A stretch of 64,000 bases of DNA, from positions 1 through 64,000 of the forward strand of contig MPNQ01000001.1 in the NCBI GenBank assembly GCA_002239105.1. The letters run 5' to 3'. Position 1 is the first letter of the stretch, and every line of letters starts with the position of its first letter. The notes beneath the pieces were generated by a model, which was not told the origin of the DNA, did not search any database, and was given only the letters and a program-made list of their open reading frames with translations. A program made the translations under genes and the position numbers. This DNA is from a marine group bacterium Sva0996 bin134 (GTDB lineage Bacteria > Actinomycetota > Acidimicrobiia > Acidimicrobiales > Bin134). Below, piece by piece: positions 53,851 through 62,767 of the stretch.

Positions 53851-55947
53851 CTACCCGAAAATGACCGCGTCGTAGCGGTTGGTGGCTTCGACGGGGCCGG
53901 TGAGCTGGAGGTGGAGCGCGGTGGGGCCGGAAGTGTCGGGGACTCGCCAGTGGAGGGTGCCCACCAGTGCGCACTCGTCGCTGCCCACCGCTCCTTCCCA
54001 ACTCCAGGATTGGCTGCCTTCGGGCCATTCCAAGGTGGCCTCGACGTGCAGGCCGACCACGGGATCTCGAGCGTCGCTTATCACGTGAACGCCGATTGAA
54101 TATTCATCGCCGGGGGTCAGTACGGCGGGCAGCCGGTCGGCCACCACGATGACGGGCTGGCAGGCCTTGGCCAATGCCTCGTAGGCCGGCTTGGGCCAGC
54201 GCTGCCAGTCGAGCAGCGCGGTGGACACGGCGGGGTGGGAGTCGGCGAAGAAGTGCTGGCAGAATCCACCGGCCGGTCGGTATTTGAGCCGTCGCAGGGT
54301 TTCGATGTGCCGCCGCACCAGCATGGCCTGATAGGCCCAAGCCGCTTCCTGCCACCCTTCCAGGGTGGTGTGGTCGCGCGGCGGGACGTGGCGATTCATA
54401 GCCGCGGCATCCAAGCCGTGGGTGCGGGCCAGTCGAGCCCAGTCGAGGTCGGGCCACGATTGAGAGCTGAGCAGCGGTATTTCCTGGGGCGGCGACTGGG
54501 CGCCGAACTGCGACACGAACCGAACCGCCCGCGGCCAGCGAGCGGCGAATTGCTCCAGATCCCGCTCGGCGCCCCGCTTCCAGCCCAGCCAAAGGTGGGT
54601 GTCGGTGCCATCGAGGCGGGGGAGATGGGGGAGCACGCCGGAGTAGGCCACCGCTGGCCGGGTGGGATCGCGCCTCTCAAGTTCTCGTTTGACGCTTCGA
54701 TCCAGCACCGACAGGTTCCAGCTGGGCCGCTGGTGAGAAGCCAATCGTCGGGCGATGCCCTGTTGGCTCGAAGGTTCAGCGCTGTCGCCCAACGGATCAA
54801 CATGGCCGCACCACAGGATAACGCTGGGGTGGGTGCCCACCGCCCCCACGGCGGCTCGGGCGCAATCGGTGGCCGCGTCCCGGTTGCCTCGGGGAAACGG
54901 TCCAACCAGCGGGAGGTCTTGCCAGATCATCATCCCCGCCTCGTCGGCCGCGTCGTACAACGCGGGCGGAGCCACGTGGCCGTACACCCTGATCAGGTTC
55001 AGCCCTGCCTCTTTGGCCAACTCCACATCGCGGCGCAGCTCGGACTCATCTGCCTCAGCCCACCACGGGGTGGCCGGCCCGAAGCTGGTGCCTTTCAAGA
55101 ACGTACGCACCCCATTGATGGAGAATTGCCAGTTGTCCATCTGCACCGCTCGCAGCCCGGTGCGGACCCGACGCCGGTCGCTTAGGCCGCCCTGGGTTGT
55201 GCCCACCTCCACCGTGATGTCGTAGAGGGGCTGGTCCCCCAGTTCATGGGGCCACCACCGCCGGGGTTCGGGCACCTCCACCCTCCACTCCACGTGGTTG
55301 AGCCCCGCGGCCAGAACATGATCGCCGGAGTGCTCCACCTCGCCAATCGCAGTGTGCAATCTCACCAGCCCGGCCCGGGCCGCATCCAAGTCGGCCTGAA
55401 AGGCCACCACCGCCCGTCGATCGGTGGCGCTCTCGGTGCCCACCCGCAGATCCAAGATGCGGACCTCGCCGGTGCTGTCCACTCTGACCGGTGCCCACAG
55501 CCCGCCGGAGTTGCCCGGCGGCAGCAGCTCTGGCGCCGACCCCAGCGATCCCAGCATGTGACCAGACGAGATGTCCGACGATCGCTCAGGGCATGACAGT
55601 TCCAAGGCCAACAGGTGCTCCCGGCGCCCGGCCATGGCCTCGGTCACGTCGAACTGGTGGGCCATGAAATAGCCCTCCACGTCGCCTAGGTAGCTCCCGT
55701 TCAACCAAACGTCGGCCTGATACAACAGCCCCTCGAACACCAGCCACCGCCGCTCACCGGCCGCAGGAGGCTGCTGATTGAACCGATGCCGATAACGCAC
55801 TTCGGTCGCATCAGCCAGATCGGATACTCGCCCCCAGTGCCCGGGGACTGGCACCAAAACCCAGTCACGGTCCTCAAATCCCTCATCAGGAAACCCCATC
55901 AGCGCTCCACCCCCCGGAGCACCAACCCATTTCCCACCTAGGTCCAC
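53851..55947 (-). CDS. GH2-family (beta-mannosidase-like) protein lacking both catalytic Glu
   Basis: The 698-residue protein has the GH2 layout: a jelly-roll (WLVFEGLLYQADVWLNGSYLG), an Ig-like middle, the TIM barrel entry FLKGTSFGPATPWW with LIRVYGHVAPPALYDAADE and GMMIWQDLPLVG, and a C-terminal beta domain. Two key positions are altered. The acid/base motif, normally HPS...WCGNNE, reads HPSVILWCGHVDP, with H382-V383 in place of Asn-Glu. The nucleophile motif, normally SEYG or SEFG, reads FVSQFGAQS, with Q480. The frame is otherwise intact and well conserved, so this is a probable pseudoenzyme with a binding or structural role, not decay. It is near a second altered glycosidase. Confidence 0.9.
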   Translation of the reverse strand: MDLGGKWVGAPGGGALMGFPDEGFEDRDWVLVPVPGHWGRVSDLADATEVRYRHRFNQQPPAAGERRWLVFEGLLYQADVWLNGSYLGDVEGYFMAHQFDVTEAMAGRREHLLALELSCPERSSDISSGHMLGSLGSAPELLPPGNSGGLWAPVRVDSTGEVRILDLRVGTESATDRRAVVAFQADLDAARAGLVRLHTAIGEVEHSGDHVLAAGLNHVEWRVEVPEPRRWWPHELGDQPLYDITVEVGTTQGGLSDRRRVRTGLRAVQMDNWQFSINGVRTFLKGTSFGPATPWWAEADESELRRDVELAKEAGLNLIRVYGHVAPPALYDAADEAGMMIWQDLPLVGPFPRGNRDAATDCARAAVGAVGTHPSVILWCGHVDPLGDSAEPSSQQGIARRLASHQRPSWNLSVLDRSVKRELERRDPTRPAVAYSGVLPHLPRLDGTDTHLWLGWKRGAERDLEQFAARWPRAVRFVSQFGAQSPPQEIPLLSSQSWPDLDWARLARTHGLDAAAMNRHVPPRDHTTLEGWQEAAWAYQAMLVRRHIETLRRLKYRPAGGFCQHFFADSHPAVSTALLDWQRWPKPAYEALAKACQPVIVVADRLPAVLTPGDEYSIGVHVISDARDPVVGLHVEATLEWPEGSQSWSWEGAVGSDECALVGTLHWRVPDTSGPTALHLQLTGPVEATNRYDAVIFG

Positions 55948-55978
55948 TTGCTTAATCTATGGGCTAGGTTGCTCTCTT

Positions 55979-57388
55979 ATGTCACAGCCCACCACCCTCG
56001 GCGAGCTCAAGTCAGCCGGCTGGCAGTCCGTCTCCGTCAAACAAGAAATCCGTCGCAACGCGATCCAACGCATTCGAGCAGGCGAAGACCTGTTCCCCGG
56101 CATCTGGGGCTACGAAGACACCGTCATCCCCCAGTTGGAGACGGCACTGCTCGCCGGCCATGACATCATTTTCCTGGGCGAGCGAGGCCAGGCCAAGACC
56201 CGGATGATCCGCCTGGTGCTCGAACTGCTCGACGAGTGGATTCCCATCGTGGCCGGCTCTGAGGTGAATGACGACCCGTACAATCCCGTGTCCAAGCACG
56301 CCAAAGACCTGATCGCCGCCGAGGGCGACAACACCCCGCTGGCCTGGGTCCACCGCAGCGAGCGCTACGGGGAGAAGCTGGCCACCCCCGACACCTCCAT
56401 CGCCGATCTGATCGGCGAGGTCGACCCCATCAGAGTGGCCGAGGGCCGCTATCTGTCCGACGAGCTCACCATCCACTACGGCTTGGTGCCTCGCACCAAC
56501 CGGGGCGTCTTCGCCATCAACGAGCTGCCCGATCTGGCCGAGCGCATCCAGGTGGGTTTGCTCAACGTGCTGGAGGAGCGGGACGTGCAGATCCGGGGCC
56601 ACAAGATTCGCCTGCCCCTCGACATTTTGTTGTTCGCGTCGGCCAACCCCGAGGACTACACCAATCGAGGCCGCATCATCACCCCGTTGAAAGACCGCTT
56701 CGGCGCCCAAGTCCGCACCCACTATCCGACCGACGTGGACATTGAGTTGGACATCACCGAGCAAGAGGCGAAGGTGCCCGATGCCGACGTGATGGTGACC
56801 ATGCCCGATTTCATGAGCGAGGTGCTGGTCTATCTCAGTTTCTTGGCCCGGCAGAGCCCTCACATCAACCAGCGCTCGGGCGTTTCGGTGCGGTTGACGG
56901 TGTCCAACTACGAGACTTTGGCCGCGGCGGCAATTCGACGAGCGCTTCGCACCGGCGAGGCCGCGGCCATTCCCCGAGTGACCGACCTGGACGCGCTCAC
57001 CCCCTCCACTATGGGCAAGATCGAAATCGAGACCATCGACGACGGCCGTGACTCCGAGATCTTGGGCAACCTCACCAAAGAGGCCGTCCGTCAGGCCTTC
57101 AAGGACGCAGTCGACCTCGAAGTGCAGCAGGAGGTGATCGAGGCCTTCGAAGAGGGCCGGGTGGTCAACGCGGGTGACGACATCTCCTCAACTGACTATG
57201 CCGCACTCGTTGAAGAGGTGCCCGCCTTCGCCGGCGCGTTGGCCGCGCTGGGCTACGAGCCCGGCGACCTGGAGAACCCCGCGCTGGTGGCCAGCGGCAT
57301 CGAATTCGTGCTCGAGGGCCTCCACCTCTCCAAGCGCCTCAACAAGGAATCCCTGGCCGGCGCCGCCGTCTACCGGGGAAGAACCTGA
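55979..57388 (+). CDS. MoxR/magnesium-chelatase-type AAA ATPase
   Basis: The 469-residue ATPase has a P-loop variant GERGQAKTR (K73) in place of GxxGxGKT, RTNRGVFAINELPDLAE as the Walker B/helix region, LNVLEERDVQIRGHK and the arginine-finger region LLFASANPEDYTNRGRIITPLKDRF. The family works with a VWA protein to insert metals or remodel protein complexes. A VWA partner is 1.2 kb downstream. In other actinobacteria, from memory, the ATPase and VWA genes are adjacent; here an antisense GH1-like gene separates them. The gene starts 31 bases from the divergent GH2-like gene. Confidence 0.9.
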   Translation: MSQPTTLGELKSAGWQSVSVKQEIRRNAIQRIRAGEDLFPGIWGYEDTVIPQLETALLAGHDIIFLGERGQAKTRMIRLVLELLDEWIPIVAGSEVNDDPYNPVSKHAKDLIAAEGDNTPLAWVHRSERYGEKLATPDTSIADLIGEVDPIRVAEGRYLSDELTIHYGLVPRTNRGVFAINELPDLAERIQVGLLNVLEERDVQIRGHKIRLPLDILLFASANPEDYTNRGRIITPLKDRFGAQVRTHYPTDVDIELDITEQEAKVPDADVMVTMPDFMSEVLVYLSFLARQSPHINQRSGVSVRLTVSNYETLAAAAIRRALRTGEAAAIPRVTDLDALTPSTMGKIEIETIDDGRDSEILGNLTKEAVRQAFKDAVDLEVQQEVIEAFEEGRVVNAGDDISSTDYAALVEEVPAFAGALAALGYEPGDLENPALVASGIEFVLEGLHLSKRLNKESLAGAAVYRGRT

Positions 57389-58599
57389 CCCTTCATCCGG
57401 TCCCGCAGGGTGAAGGCGGCGTCTTTGGGGTTGCGGTCCTGATCGAACAGGCCGCGGGCGGTAGACCGCCCCAATAGCCAGTTGTAGCCGTCCACCGCGG
57501 TGTCGGCGAAGTACCCCACCACGTTGATGCCGTCGTCCCTCGCAGCCTCGATCTGATCCAGCGTTCGGGCCAGGAGCTGGTCGCGCCACGTTTCGTCGGT
57601 AGTGGACACGCCGGTGCCGGTTACCGCCAGAGGCTTGTCTCCCAGCATGTCGGCCAGGCGGGCTAACGCACGGCCAAGCTCCTCGGGCTCGGGGGCCAAG
57701 CCGGAGTCATCGCAACGGGCCGTGGGTGGATACGGACCTAGGTGGCCGTTGCGATCAACCGATACCGGGGCGTCGAAGTTCACCCCCACCACGTCGAGTG
57801 CCTCCCGGAACTCCTCGCGGGCAACTATCGGGCGGTCGGGCACGGTGATCTCCCCGTCGGTCAGCGTCGAGACCCAGCTCTGCCACAACAGGCGGTCCCA
57901 CCATCCTTGCCAGCCGAGGGTGTCGGACCGTTGGTCGGCGGCGAACACGGTGTGGAGGCCGAACACTCCCATCACCGGTTGACTACCGCTGCGGAGCAGG
58001 CGACAGGCCTCGAACATGGCCTCTAATGCGTGCTGGGCCGCCTCCACGCCTTCGGCCACGCGGCGCCGTCCGGGGGGACGCTGGGCCAGGATGCGGCTCC
58101 GTACCGCCCAGCCCACCGGATCCTCCACCGGTACCCACCCGTCCACCCGGTCGGAGAACCACTCGCCGCACCGGTCCACCCACCGGGCCCACCACATCGT
58201 GCGCCCCTGACGGGTGCTCCATCCGCCTTCATCATCGACAAACCACCCCGGCAGCGTGGTGTTCTGGAGCACCAACCACGTGCGCAAGCCGGAATGGCGA
58301 GCCGCGGCCAACACGTCCAAGTATCGGTCGATGGCGTCGTTGTCCAGCTTGCCGGGCTCGGGCTCGATGCGGGCCCACTCCACCGGAATCCGGCAATCGG
58401 TGAACCCCCATTCGGCCAGCATCTCGAGGTCGGCTCGGAAGTCGATGCCGAAACCATTCCCCTCGCCTGACCGGGGGGCTCGCCCCTCCCGTTCCCATAC
58501 CGACCAGTCCGCAGCCGGGTCAACACCCTCCAGCGCAACTGAGTCGGCGGTCCATCCCCAGGCGAACCCGCCGTACGAGCTATCGCTGATGCTTCCCAC
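57370..58599 (-). CDS. GH1-family (beta-glucosidase-like) protein lacking catalytic Glu
   Basis: The 409-residue protein follows the GH1 fold from start (GGFAWGWTADSVALEG, where active enzymes have ASYQVEG) to end (INVVGYFADTAVDGYNW, where active enzymes have GYFVWSLLDNFEW). The acid/base motif NEP is replaced by EDP (D160 in WVPVEDP). The nucleophile motif TENG reads TGTG (G328). The glycone-binding Gln and His positions also differ (VALEG; LVLQNTTLP in place of TLHHWDLP). The frame is intact and about the usual length, so this is a likely pseudoenzyme. It lies antisense between the ATPase and VWA genes, overlapping the former by 19 bases. Confidence 0.88.
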   Translation of the reverse strand: MGSISDSSYGGFAWGWTADSVALEGVDPAADWSVWEREGRAPRSGEGNGFGIDFRADLEMLAEWGFTDCRIPVEWARIEPEPGKLDNDAIDRYLDVLAAARHSGLRTWLVLQNTTLPGWFVDDEGGWSTRQGRTMWWARWVDRCGEWFSDRVDGWVPVEDPVGWAVRSRILAQRPPGRRRVAEGVEAAQHALEAMFEACRLLRSGSQPVMGVFGLHTVFAADQRSDTLGWQGWWDRLLWQSWVSTLTDGEITVPDRPIVAREEFREALDVVGVNFDAPVSVDRNGHLGPYPPTARCDDSGLAPEPEELGRALARLADMLGDKPLAVTGTGVSTTDETWRDQLLARTLDQIEAARDDGINVVGYFADTAVDGYNWLLGRSTARGLFDQDRNPKDAAFTLRDRMKGQVLPR

Positions 58600-58622
58600 T
58601 TCGTTCAGAGTAGGTTGGCGGG

Positions 58623-60722
58623 ATGCTTCGGAGATGGCGAAGAGGCCGCCGCCGGTCGGCTCACCGGGTGGCCTACTCCCGCTGGGACGGCAGCCAGACC
58701 GGTTTCGACTTCTCCACTTCCGACCTGTTCTCCCAGATGAACGACGATCTCCTCTACCACGGCGACGTGAATGCCGCCCTGCGGCGGCTCCTACAACAGG
58801 GATTCGAGGTCGACGGTCAGCAGGTTCAGGGCCTGCGGGAGATGATGGAGCAGCTTCGCCGCAAGCGCCAGGAGCGGTTGGAACAGCACGACTTGGGCGG
58901 GGTGTACGACGACATTGCCCAGGAGCTGCGCGATGTGGTGGACATGGAGCGCGACGCGTTAGACGACCTGGCTACCTCAGCATCCGAATCGGGCGACGAG
59001 CGCCGTGCGGCCATCACAGAGGAGACCGTGGCCCAGCGCCAGTTCCAGTTAGACATGCTGCCCCCCGATCTGGCCGGCCAGATCAAAGAGCTGGAGAACT
59101 ATCAATTCACTTCATCGGAGGCCCAGCAGCGCTTTGACGACTTGGTAGAGCAGCTCCGCCAACAGCTCATGCAGAACTACGTCAACCAGATGACCGACGG
59201 CATGAACAACCTCTCCCCCGAGGACCTGGCCCGGGCCAAGGACATGATGGCCGAGCTGAACAGCCTGCTGGAGAAACGCCAGATGGCCGACGAGCAGCTT
59301 CCCCCCGCCATCGACGACCCCGGTGAGCGCAACCGGATGCTGGACGAGCGCCTCCAAGACGACTTCGACAGCTTTATGGAGCGCTTCGGCGATTTCTTCC
59401 CCGAGAACCCCCGTACGCTGAGCGAGCTGCTGGAGGTCATGGCCCGGCGCATGGCGGCCATGTCGGCCATGATGGCGTCGATGACGCCCGAGCAGCGGGC
59501 GCAGCTCCAGGGCTTGGCCGAGCAGCTCTTGCAGGACATGGACCTGCGCTGGCAGGTGGATCAGCTATCCCAGAATCTCCAGGCCATGTTCCCCGACGCC
59601 GGCTGGGACCAGTCGTACGACTTCAGTGGGGCCGATCCGTTGGACTTCGCCTCGGCCGCACAAATGATGCAGGAACTGGGCGACTTGGACCAGCTCGACA
59701 ACCTCTTGAGGTCGGCCAACAATCCCGGTGCGCTGGCCGAGGTGGACATCGACCGGGCTCGAGAGCTGCTGGGCGACGAGGCGGCCCAGAGCCTCGAGCA
59801 GATGGCCGATCTGGCCAAGCTGCTGGAAGAGGCCGGATTGATCGAGAACCGGGAGGGCCGCCTGGAGCTCACCCCCCGGGCCATTCGACAGATCGGCCAG
59901 AACGCGCTGTCAGACTTGTTCAAGAAGCTCCAGCAAGACCGGATTGGCCAGCACGCCATGGAGATGTTCGGGGGCGGCCACGAGCGGGAGTACCACACCA
60001 AGCCGTATGAGTTCGGCGACCCCTTCAACCTGGACATCGAGCGGACTATACGCAACGCCATCCAACGCACCGGGGGCGGCACCCCGGTGGAGCTGACACC
60101 GGATGACTTTGAGGTGGAGCGCACCGAGAACATCGTGAGGTCGTCCACCGTGTTGATGCTCGACCTGTCGCTGTCGATGCCGATGAGGGACAACTTCTTG
60201 CCGGCCAAGAAGGTGGCCATGGCCCTCCATTCACTCATCAGCTCGCAGTATCCCCGGGATTTCTTGGGCATCGTGGGGTTCAGCGAGATCGCTCGGGAGG
60301 TGAAGCCCGAGCAGCTGCCCGAAGTGTCATGGGACTTTGTGTACGGCACCAATATGCAGCACGGTTTCATGCTGGCCCGCCAGATGCTGGCCCGCCATAG
60401 CGGCACCAAGCAGATCATCATGGTCACCGACGGCGAGCCCACCGCCCATGTGGATGAGCAGGGCCGGCCCTTCTTCTCCTATCCACCGGCCCGGGAGACG
60501 GTGGACAAGACCTTGGAGCAAGTCATGCGGGCTACCCGGGAGGGCATTCGCATCAACACGTTCATGCTGGACGCCACCTCGTATCTCACCAACTTCATCG
60601 AGCAGATCTCCAAGATGAACGGCGGTCGGGCCTTCTTCACCACCCCGGAGACTCTGGGCGACTACGTCCTAGTTGACTTCGTGGAGCACAAGCGAAAGCT
60701 GCTGGGCGGCCGGCGCCGCTGA
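58623..60722 (+). CDS. VWA-domain protein, partner of the MoxR-type ATPase
   Basis: The 699-residue protein has a long helical N-terminal region with Met/Gln-rich repeats (MMASMTPEQRAQLQGLAEQLL) and a C-terminal von Willebrand A domain. The metal site DxSxS is present in VLMLDLSLSMPM (D514, S516, S518), with a Thr in VYGTNMQHG and an Asp in VTDGEPT. Such proteins act with the MoxR/chelatase ATPase as adaptors for metal insertion or complex assembly. The gene starts 23 bases from the divergent GH1-like gene, so the two probably share regulation. Confidence 0.9.
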   Translation: MLRRWRRGRRRSAHRVAYSRWDGSQTGFDFSTSDLFSQMNDDLLYHGDVNAALRRLLQQGFEVDGQQVQGLREMMEQLRRKRQERLEQHDLGGVYDDIAQELRDVVDMERDALDDLATSASESGDERRAAITEETVAQRQFQLDMLPPDLAGQIKELENYQFTSSEAQQRFDDLVEQLRQQLMQNYVNQMTDGMNNLSPEDLARAKDMMAELNSLLEKRQMADEQLPPAIDDPGERNRMLDERLQDDFDSFMERFGDFFPENPRTLSELLEVMARRMAAMSAMMASMTPEQRAQLQGLAEQLLQDMDLRWQVDQLSQNLQAMFPDAGWDQSYDFSGADPLDFASAAQMMQELGDLDQLDNLLRSANNPGALAEVDIDRARELLGDEAAQSLEQMADLAKLLEEAGLIENREGRLELTPRAIRQIGQNALSDLFKKLQQDRIGQHAMEMFGGGHEREYHTKPYEFGDPFNLDIERTIRNAIQRTGGGTPVELTPDDFEVERTENIVRSSTVLMLDLSLSMPMRDNFLPAKKVAMALHSLISSQYPRDFLGIVGFSEIAREVKPEQLPEVSWDFVYGTNMQHGFMLARQMLARHSGTKQIIMVTDGEPTAHVDEQGRPFFSYPPARETVDKTLEQVMRATREGIRINTFMLDATSYLTNFIEQISKMNGGRAFFTTPETLGDYVLVDFVEHKRKLLGGRRR

Positions 60723-60773
60723 TCTGCTCAATTGGTTTCTCGCGGCTTGAGAAATTTCTTCTTGCGTTTGCCG

Positions 60774-60794
60774 CGTAACCATGTCAAGGTTACG
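60774..60794. promoter_or_regulatory. Inverted repeat CGTAACC-N7-GGTTACG upstream of whiB
   Basis: Perfect 7-base arms with a 7-base spacer lie about 115 bases before the WhiB start, in the 187-base gap after the VWA gene. Shortly downstream ACGTTGTT occurs twice. This is a plausible regulator site for the whiB promoter. The binding factor is unknown. The rest of the gap shows no gene. Confidence 0.45.
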
Positions 60795-60909
60795 TTGTTG
60801 AAATTACAAGCACGTTGTTTCCATGCCTGGCCCTCTGTGCTGGGGGTTCAGCCGGAGATCAACGGGCGGAGCTCAGCAAAACCGTGACAAGGCAATCCAG
60901 GAGGGCTCA

Positions 60910-61227
60910 ATGAAACTGGTACAGACGACAGCGAAGCCGTCGCAGACAGAGGACGAAGGTCGGGCTTGGCAGGCGTTGGCCAACTGCTTGGGTGTAGATC
61001 CCGATCTGTTCTTCCCGGAACGGGGAGCTTCTACTCGCGAGGCCAAGGAGGTCTGCCGAGCCTGCGTGGTGCGCGAGGAGTGCCTGGAATACGCCATCGT
61101 GAACGGCGAGAAATTCGGAATTTGGGGCGGCATGAGCGAACGGGAGCGGCGCCGGGTCCGCCGGGCTCGGGGACTCACGCGAGTGCGCGAGCCGATCACC
61201 GCGGTAGCCGACAGCTCCGGGAGTTGA
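60910..61227 (+). CDS. WhiB-family iron-sulfur transcriptional regulator (first copy)
   Basis: The 105-residue protein has the four Cys of the WhiB [4Fe-4S] cluster (ANCLGVDPDLFFPE, then VCRACVVREECLEYAI) and the turn FGIWGGMSERERRR, followed by a basic DNA-contact tail. The layout fits the WhiB2/WhmD type linked to cell division or sporulation in other actinobacteria, but the subgroup is tentative. An inverted repeat lies in its upstream region. tatA follows 54 bases later. Confidence 0.93.
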   Translation: MKLVQTTAKPSQTEDEGRAWQALANCLGVDPDLFFPERGASTREAKEVCRACVVREECLEYAIVNGEKFGIWGGMSERERRRVRRARGLTRVREPITAVADSSGS

Positions 61228-61281
61228 ACTCGAGTTCAGCTCTGCTGACATACCCACCCGATTTCGGGGTAGCCTGACCCT

Positions 61282-61461
61282 ATGAATCTCGGGGCAACGG
61301 AGTTGATCATCGTCTTGATCATCCTGCTGGTGCTGTTCGGTGGGGCCAAGCTCCCCAAGCTGGCTCGCTCGTTGGGCCAAGCTCAAAAGGAGTTCAAACA
61401 GGGCGTAACCGACGGACCGAAGTCCGAAGAGAAAGCTGACGAGAAGCCCACCGACTCGTAG
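61282..61461 (+). CDS. tatA: Twin-arginine translocase TatA/E component
   Basis: The 59-residue protein opens MNLGATELIIVLIILLVLFGGAKLPKLARSLG, an N-terminal membrane helix then a hinge and an amphipathic helix, with the conserved FG and KLP positions. A short acidic and Lys-rich tail follows. TatA oligomers form the pore for folded, Tat-dependent proteins. The gene lies alone between whiB and a TIM-barrel gene; tatC is not in this window. Confidence 0.88.
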   Translation: MNLGATELIIVLIILLVLFGGAKLPKLARSLGQAQKEFKQGVTDGPKSEEKADEKPTDS

Positions 61462-61495
61462 CCCCGAACTCGCAGGCACCTAACATCTCATCTCG

Positions 61496-62338
61496 ATGAG
61501 CACCGCGTCGCCTTCTGAAGAGCTAGTCATGTCGTTGGCCACGATGTGTGTCAATCCCTTCGAATTGTCTTTCGACCAATTGGAGTCGTCGTTGGTAGCC
61601 ACGGCCGACGCGGGCTACACCGGGATCAGCGTTTGGCCGTTCACCCTGGGAATGGCGGGGGTTGACTCCTCCTGGCTGGCTGACCGTTTGGGCGAACTCC
61701 AGCTGACCCACCCAGTGGCTGAGGCGGCCTTCGGTTGGCTGAACGCTGACCGTGACGCGGCAGCCGCCGAAATAGCCAGTCTGAGCGAGTACGCCAACGC
61801 GATGGGCAGCCGAGAATTGGTGGCGGTCACCATGGAGCCCTCGCTGCCGGACATCGACGAAGCTGCGGCCTGCTTCCGAACCCTGTGCCTGTCAGCTGCC
61901 GACGCTGGGTTGCAGGTGAGCATCGAGTTCCTGCCTTGGACCGGCATTGCCGACTTGGCCACCGCGTGGGAACTGGTGCAGCGGGCCGACTGCGACAACA
62001 GCGGCATCATGGTCGACACATGGCACTGGTTCCGCCAGCCCGGTGGTCCCAACCCCGACTTGCTGCGCCAGATCCCCTCAGAAAAGCTGCGGGTGGTTCA
62101 GCTCTGCGATGCCGCCGCCGAGTGCCCCGATGACATGGACATCGCCACCGAGACCATGACCGACCGGCTCCTTCCCGGAGAAGGCGCGGTGGATTTCGCA
62201 GAGGTCGTGGGGATACTCGCCGATGTCGGTGCCGAGCCCATCTGGTTCCCCGAGGTGTTCAGCACCTCTCTGGCCACGGCCGGCCCCCAGACCATGGCGC
62301 CTCAGGTGCTGGCTGCCTCTCGCTCGGTGCTCGGCTAG
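61496..62338 (+). CDS. Sugar phosphate isomerase/epimerase-like TIM-barrel protein
   Basis: The 280-residue protein has the xylose-isomerase-like (AP endonuclease family 2) TIM-barrel pattern: NPFELSFDQLESSL, DAGYTGISVWPF, LGMAG, SIEFLPWTGIADL, GIMVDTWHWFRQ, RVVQLCDAAAECP and EVFS near the end, where Glu, Asp and His would hold a divalent metal. Known members epimerise or isomerise sugars or inositols. Substrate is not evident, and there are no sugar genes around it. Confidence 0.78.
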   Translation: MSTASPSEELVMSLATMCVNPFELSFDQLESSLVATADAGYTGISVWPFTLGMAGVDSSWLADRLGELQLTHPVAEAAFGWLNADRDAAAAEIASLSEYANAMGSRELVAVTMEPSLPDIDEAAACFRTLCLSAADAGLQVSIEFLPWTGIADLATAWELVQRADCDNSGIMVDTWHWFRQPGGPNPDLLRQIPSEKLRVVQLCDAAAECPDDMDIATETMTDRLLPGEGAVDFAEVVGILADVGAEPIWFPEVFSTSLATAGPQTMAPQVLAASRSVLG

Positions 62339-62356
62339 AACCGAGCTCTCATCTCT

Positions 62357-62581
62357 TCAGGCCGCAGCTTGGCGCAGCATCCGGCGACGCTGGCGCTCGG
62401 AACTGCCTCCCCAAACGCCGTGCTTGATGCGATTGCACAAGGCATAGGCCAAGCAAGCCTCTTGCACCAGGCACTCCTGGCAGATTTTCCGGGCTACTTC
62501 CACCCCGATGCCGTCGCTGGGAAAGAAAGTGTCAGGCGACTCGTCGACGCACTTGCCGTAAGCCATCCAGCTCTCGCTCAT
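62357..62581 (-). CDS. WhiB-family regulator, second copy
   Basis: The 74-residue protein has Cys positions YGKCVDESPDTFFPSD and ICQECLVQEACLAYAL, the turn HGVWGGSSERQRRR and a basic end, so the cluster motif is complete. The ATG at 62581 follows GGAGGT; an upstream start at 62611 is less likely. It is shorter than the first WhiB and only distantly similar. WhiB proteins sense redox or NO and alter sigma-factor activity. It is convergent with the TIM-barrel gene. Confidence 0.9.
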   Translation of the reverse strand: MSESWMAYGKCVDESPDTFFPSDGIGVEVARKICQECLVQEACLAYALCNRIKHGVWGGSSERQRRRMLRQAAA

Positions 62582-62767
62582 GGGACCTCCATTGATTACA
62601 TGCCCCCGCATGTAAGACGCCCCACCGCAGCCAAAAGTTCCCTCGTCATGAGAAAATCAAGAGCTATCGGCCGTCCGGTGGCTCATCATAGCGGTGAGGC
62701 GCGCATTCGGGATGTCGCCCCAATGCGGTTAGACTGTCACGGCCCCATTTCCCACAGGAGCAACGCA

